Origin: Gemmatimonadota bacterium
GTDB lineage: Bacteria > Gemmatimonadota > Gemmatimonadetes > Gemmatimonadales > Gemmatimonadaceae
Length of the DNA stretch: 64,000 nucleotides
Direction: 5' to 3'
Assembly: GCA_027307165.1 (NCBI GenBank)
Contig: DAHUXM010000034.1
Span: 248,001-312,000 of the forward strand
In this document: positions 63,157 through 64,000 of the stretch, one piece after another
Layout of the letters: each line of letters starts with the position of its first letter
Numbering within the stretch: position 1 is the stretch's first letter
Notes under the pieces: model-generated
Databases searched by the model: none
What the model saw: only the letters and a program-made list of their open reading frames with translations
What the model was told of the DNA's origin: nothing
Program-made: the position numbers and the translations under genes

Positions 63157-63249
63157 GCGCTTACCGGAAATCGTCGCGAACGCACGACCAACCATCCGAC
63201 GCGCGGATGTGCGCGGTGACGACCGATCCGCGAATACGCGCCGACCGCC

Positions 63250-63621
63250 CTATGGACGCGGGTTAGCCAGCCTTCTCTTGATGCGATCGAGCTCGGCGCT
63301 GACCTTCGCAAGTTGATCCTTGAGACTTGTGATCTCGGCGGCGCGCGCCTTCAACACTGAATCTGACACCGGCGGTGGTGGAGGAACGACCGCTGCCGCC
63401 GCAGCCGCACGCGCGGCACTCAGCTCACCTTCCAAGCGTACGGAGTCGGCGAGGCACTGGACCTTGAGCGCTGACAGTTGCTGCTGAAGCGCGACGTTCG
63501 TCGCCGAATCGGCCGCGGCACGTTTCGCAATGATGTCGGGATTGTGCACGATGCGATATCCGCACCCGGACGACGCGGCTGCGGCTGCAATGGCAAGTGC
63601 GTAAACGCGGACTTTCGTCAT
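63250..63621 (-). CDS. Small coiled-coil lipoprotein
   Basis: The 123-residue protein has a lipoprotein signal (VYALAIAAAAASSGC, Cys20) followed by a helical segment (IIAKRAAADSATNVALQQQL), an Ala/Pro-rich linker (AAAAAVVPPPPPVSDS) and a coiled-coil end (KARAAEITSLKDQLAKVSAE). It is probably anchored to a membrane as a periplasmic structural or spacer lipoprotein. Its start overlaps the upstream histidine kinase gene by four bases, so both may be co-transcribed. No family is recognised. Confidence 0.8.
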   Translation of the reverse strand: MTKVRVYALAIAAAAASSGCGYRIVHNPDIIAKRAAADSATNVALQQQLSALKVQCLADSVRLEGELSAARAAAAAAVVPPPPPVSDSVLKARAAEITSLKDQLAKVSAELDRIKRRLANPRP

Positions 63622-64000
63622 GAGGCGATCGTGTGGACCGGGAACTGCCCGCTCCTGCGAACGTCGGACGCTACCGGCATCGTTATCCGGAATGTCGCGC
63701 CCTGGCCCGCGATGCTGGTTGCTGAAATGCTTCCTCCGTGTGCTTCTACAATTTCCTTCGCGATAGCAAGACCCAATCCGGTGCCCTTTGCAGAAGCCTT
63801 TGCCTGATTGTCCGCCTGATAGAACTTCTGAAAGATACGCGGTAGCTGCTCGGGAGGAATTCCCGCCCCGGTGTCTCTGACCTCGATCACGACGTCGTCG
63901 TTCTGCGCCTCGGCTGACAGCTCCACTCTTCCACCCCTCGGCGTGAACTTGAACGCGTTGGAAAGAAGGTTTCCCACGACCTCGCTCATCCGGTCCTCGT
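63618..64000 (-). CDS. Sensor histidine kinase, C-terminal part (truncated by the window)
   Basis: Only the ATP-binding (HATPase_c) domain is inside the window; the gene continues past 64000. Visible motifs are the N box (DRMSEVVGNLLSNAFKFTPR), G1 VIEVRDTGAGIPPEQLPRIF, the F box and G2 GTGLGLAIAKEIVEAHGGSI. The phospho-acceptor His and sensor domains lie beyond the window. The stop overlaps the lipoprotein start, and the response regulator partner is not visible. Confidence 0.93.
   Translation of the reverse strand, partial: EDRMSEVVGNLLSNAFKFTPRGGRVELSAEAQNDDVVIEVRDTGAGIPPEQLPRIFQKFYQADNQAKASAKGTGLGLAIAKEIVEAHGGSISATSIAGQGATFRITMPVASDVRRSGQFPVHTIAS

Noticed and set aside
62935-63266. Short open frames in the terminal repeat region (e.g. 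proteins rich in RTHDH and PTQ)
   Set aside because: They are translations of inverted-repeat arms with repetitive Arg/Thr/His content and no start signal.

Overview
This 64 kb window is a gene-dense, GC-rich chromosomal segment of a bacterium with an outer membrane. It encodes a complete TolC-adaptor-RND efflux operon, many predicted lipoproteins or secreted proteins, and a MurE whose DNPR motif points to meso-diaminopimelate peptidoglycan. It also carries traits typical of Gram-positive lineages: a c-di-AMP synthase (CdaA family), DivIVA, a PASTA-tailed division PBP, and two gene orders known from Bacillus (tilS-hpt-ftsH-folP and yggS-divIVA-ileS-dksA-like-lspA-rluD). This mix, with the high GC, best fits a deep-branching diderm phylum such as Gemmatimonadota. 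That assignment is inference; no 16S gene is present.

Layout. 1-1160: a sparse stretch, by eye poorer in GC than the rest, with one small secreted protein, ending at two minus-strand tRNAs (fMet and Met-CAU) separated by a perfect 17-bp hairpin. 1509-4312: an unknown protein, fumarylacetoacetase and a SET-domain protein. 4408-11195: apaG, an FG-GAP-type secreted protein, a cyclase-family hydrolase, a HAD hydrolase, then the overlapping gnd-zwf-lytic transglycosylase unit. 11104-16890 (minus): the tripartite efflux operon. 17240-23701: tilS-hpt-ftsH-folP-cdaA-DUF2723 membrane protein, nearly every junction overlapping. 23859-26451 (minus): ahcY with an upstream ArsR-methyltransferase regulator resembling SahR. 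26614-40187: yggS-divIVA-ileS-dksA-like-lspA-rluD running by overlaps straight into a chemotaxis-type cluster (cheW, cheY, cheA, cheC, a 60-aa protein, a DUF4388/TPR protein, cheR, cheB, a TPR protein). 40281-42394: a small membrane protein, tRNA-Val and a secreted TPR protein ending in a strong terminator. 42511-59099: the dcw cluster (rsmH, ftsL, ftsI, murE, murF, mraY, murD, ftsW, murG, murC, ftsQ, ftsA, then ftsZ after a 255-bp gap) and an M23 peptidase. 59387-62808: a zinc-ribbon membrane protein, ftsY, recG. The end holds a large inverted-repeat element, a lipoprotein and the 3' part of a sensor histidine kinase.

How the genes work together. The dcw genes build lipid-linked peptidoglycan precursors from MurC to MurG and assemble the divisome (FtsL, FtsI, FtsW, FtsQ, FtsA, FtsZ). 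The tilS-ftsH-folP-cdaA and ileS-lspA units combine translation fidelity, membrane proteolysis, folate, second-messenger and lipoprotein maturation functions. The che genes form a full excitation and adaptation kit, but no receptor gene lies in the window.

The main oddities are two housekeeping genes (folP and rluD) whose reading frames appear to begin at CTG, a MurE lacking its N-terminal UDP-binding domain, a CdaA lacking two of its usual three membrane helices, a CheA without a P2 domain, a eukaryote-like SET protein, and several families of palindromic dispersed repeats, two of them MITE-like. I found no CRISPR array, prophage, transposase or clearly novel multi-gene defence system.
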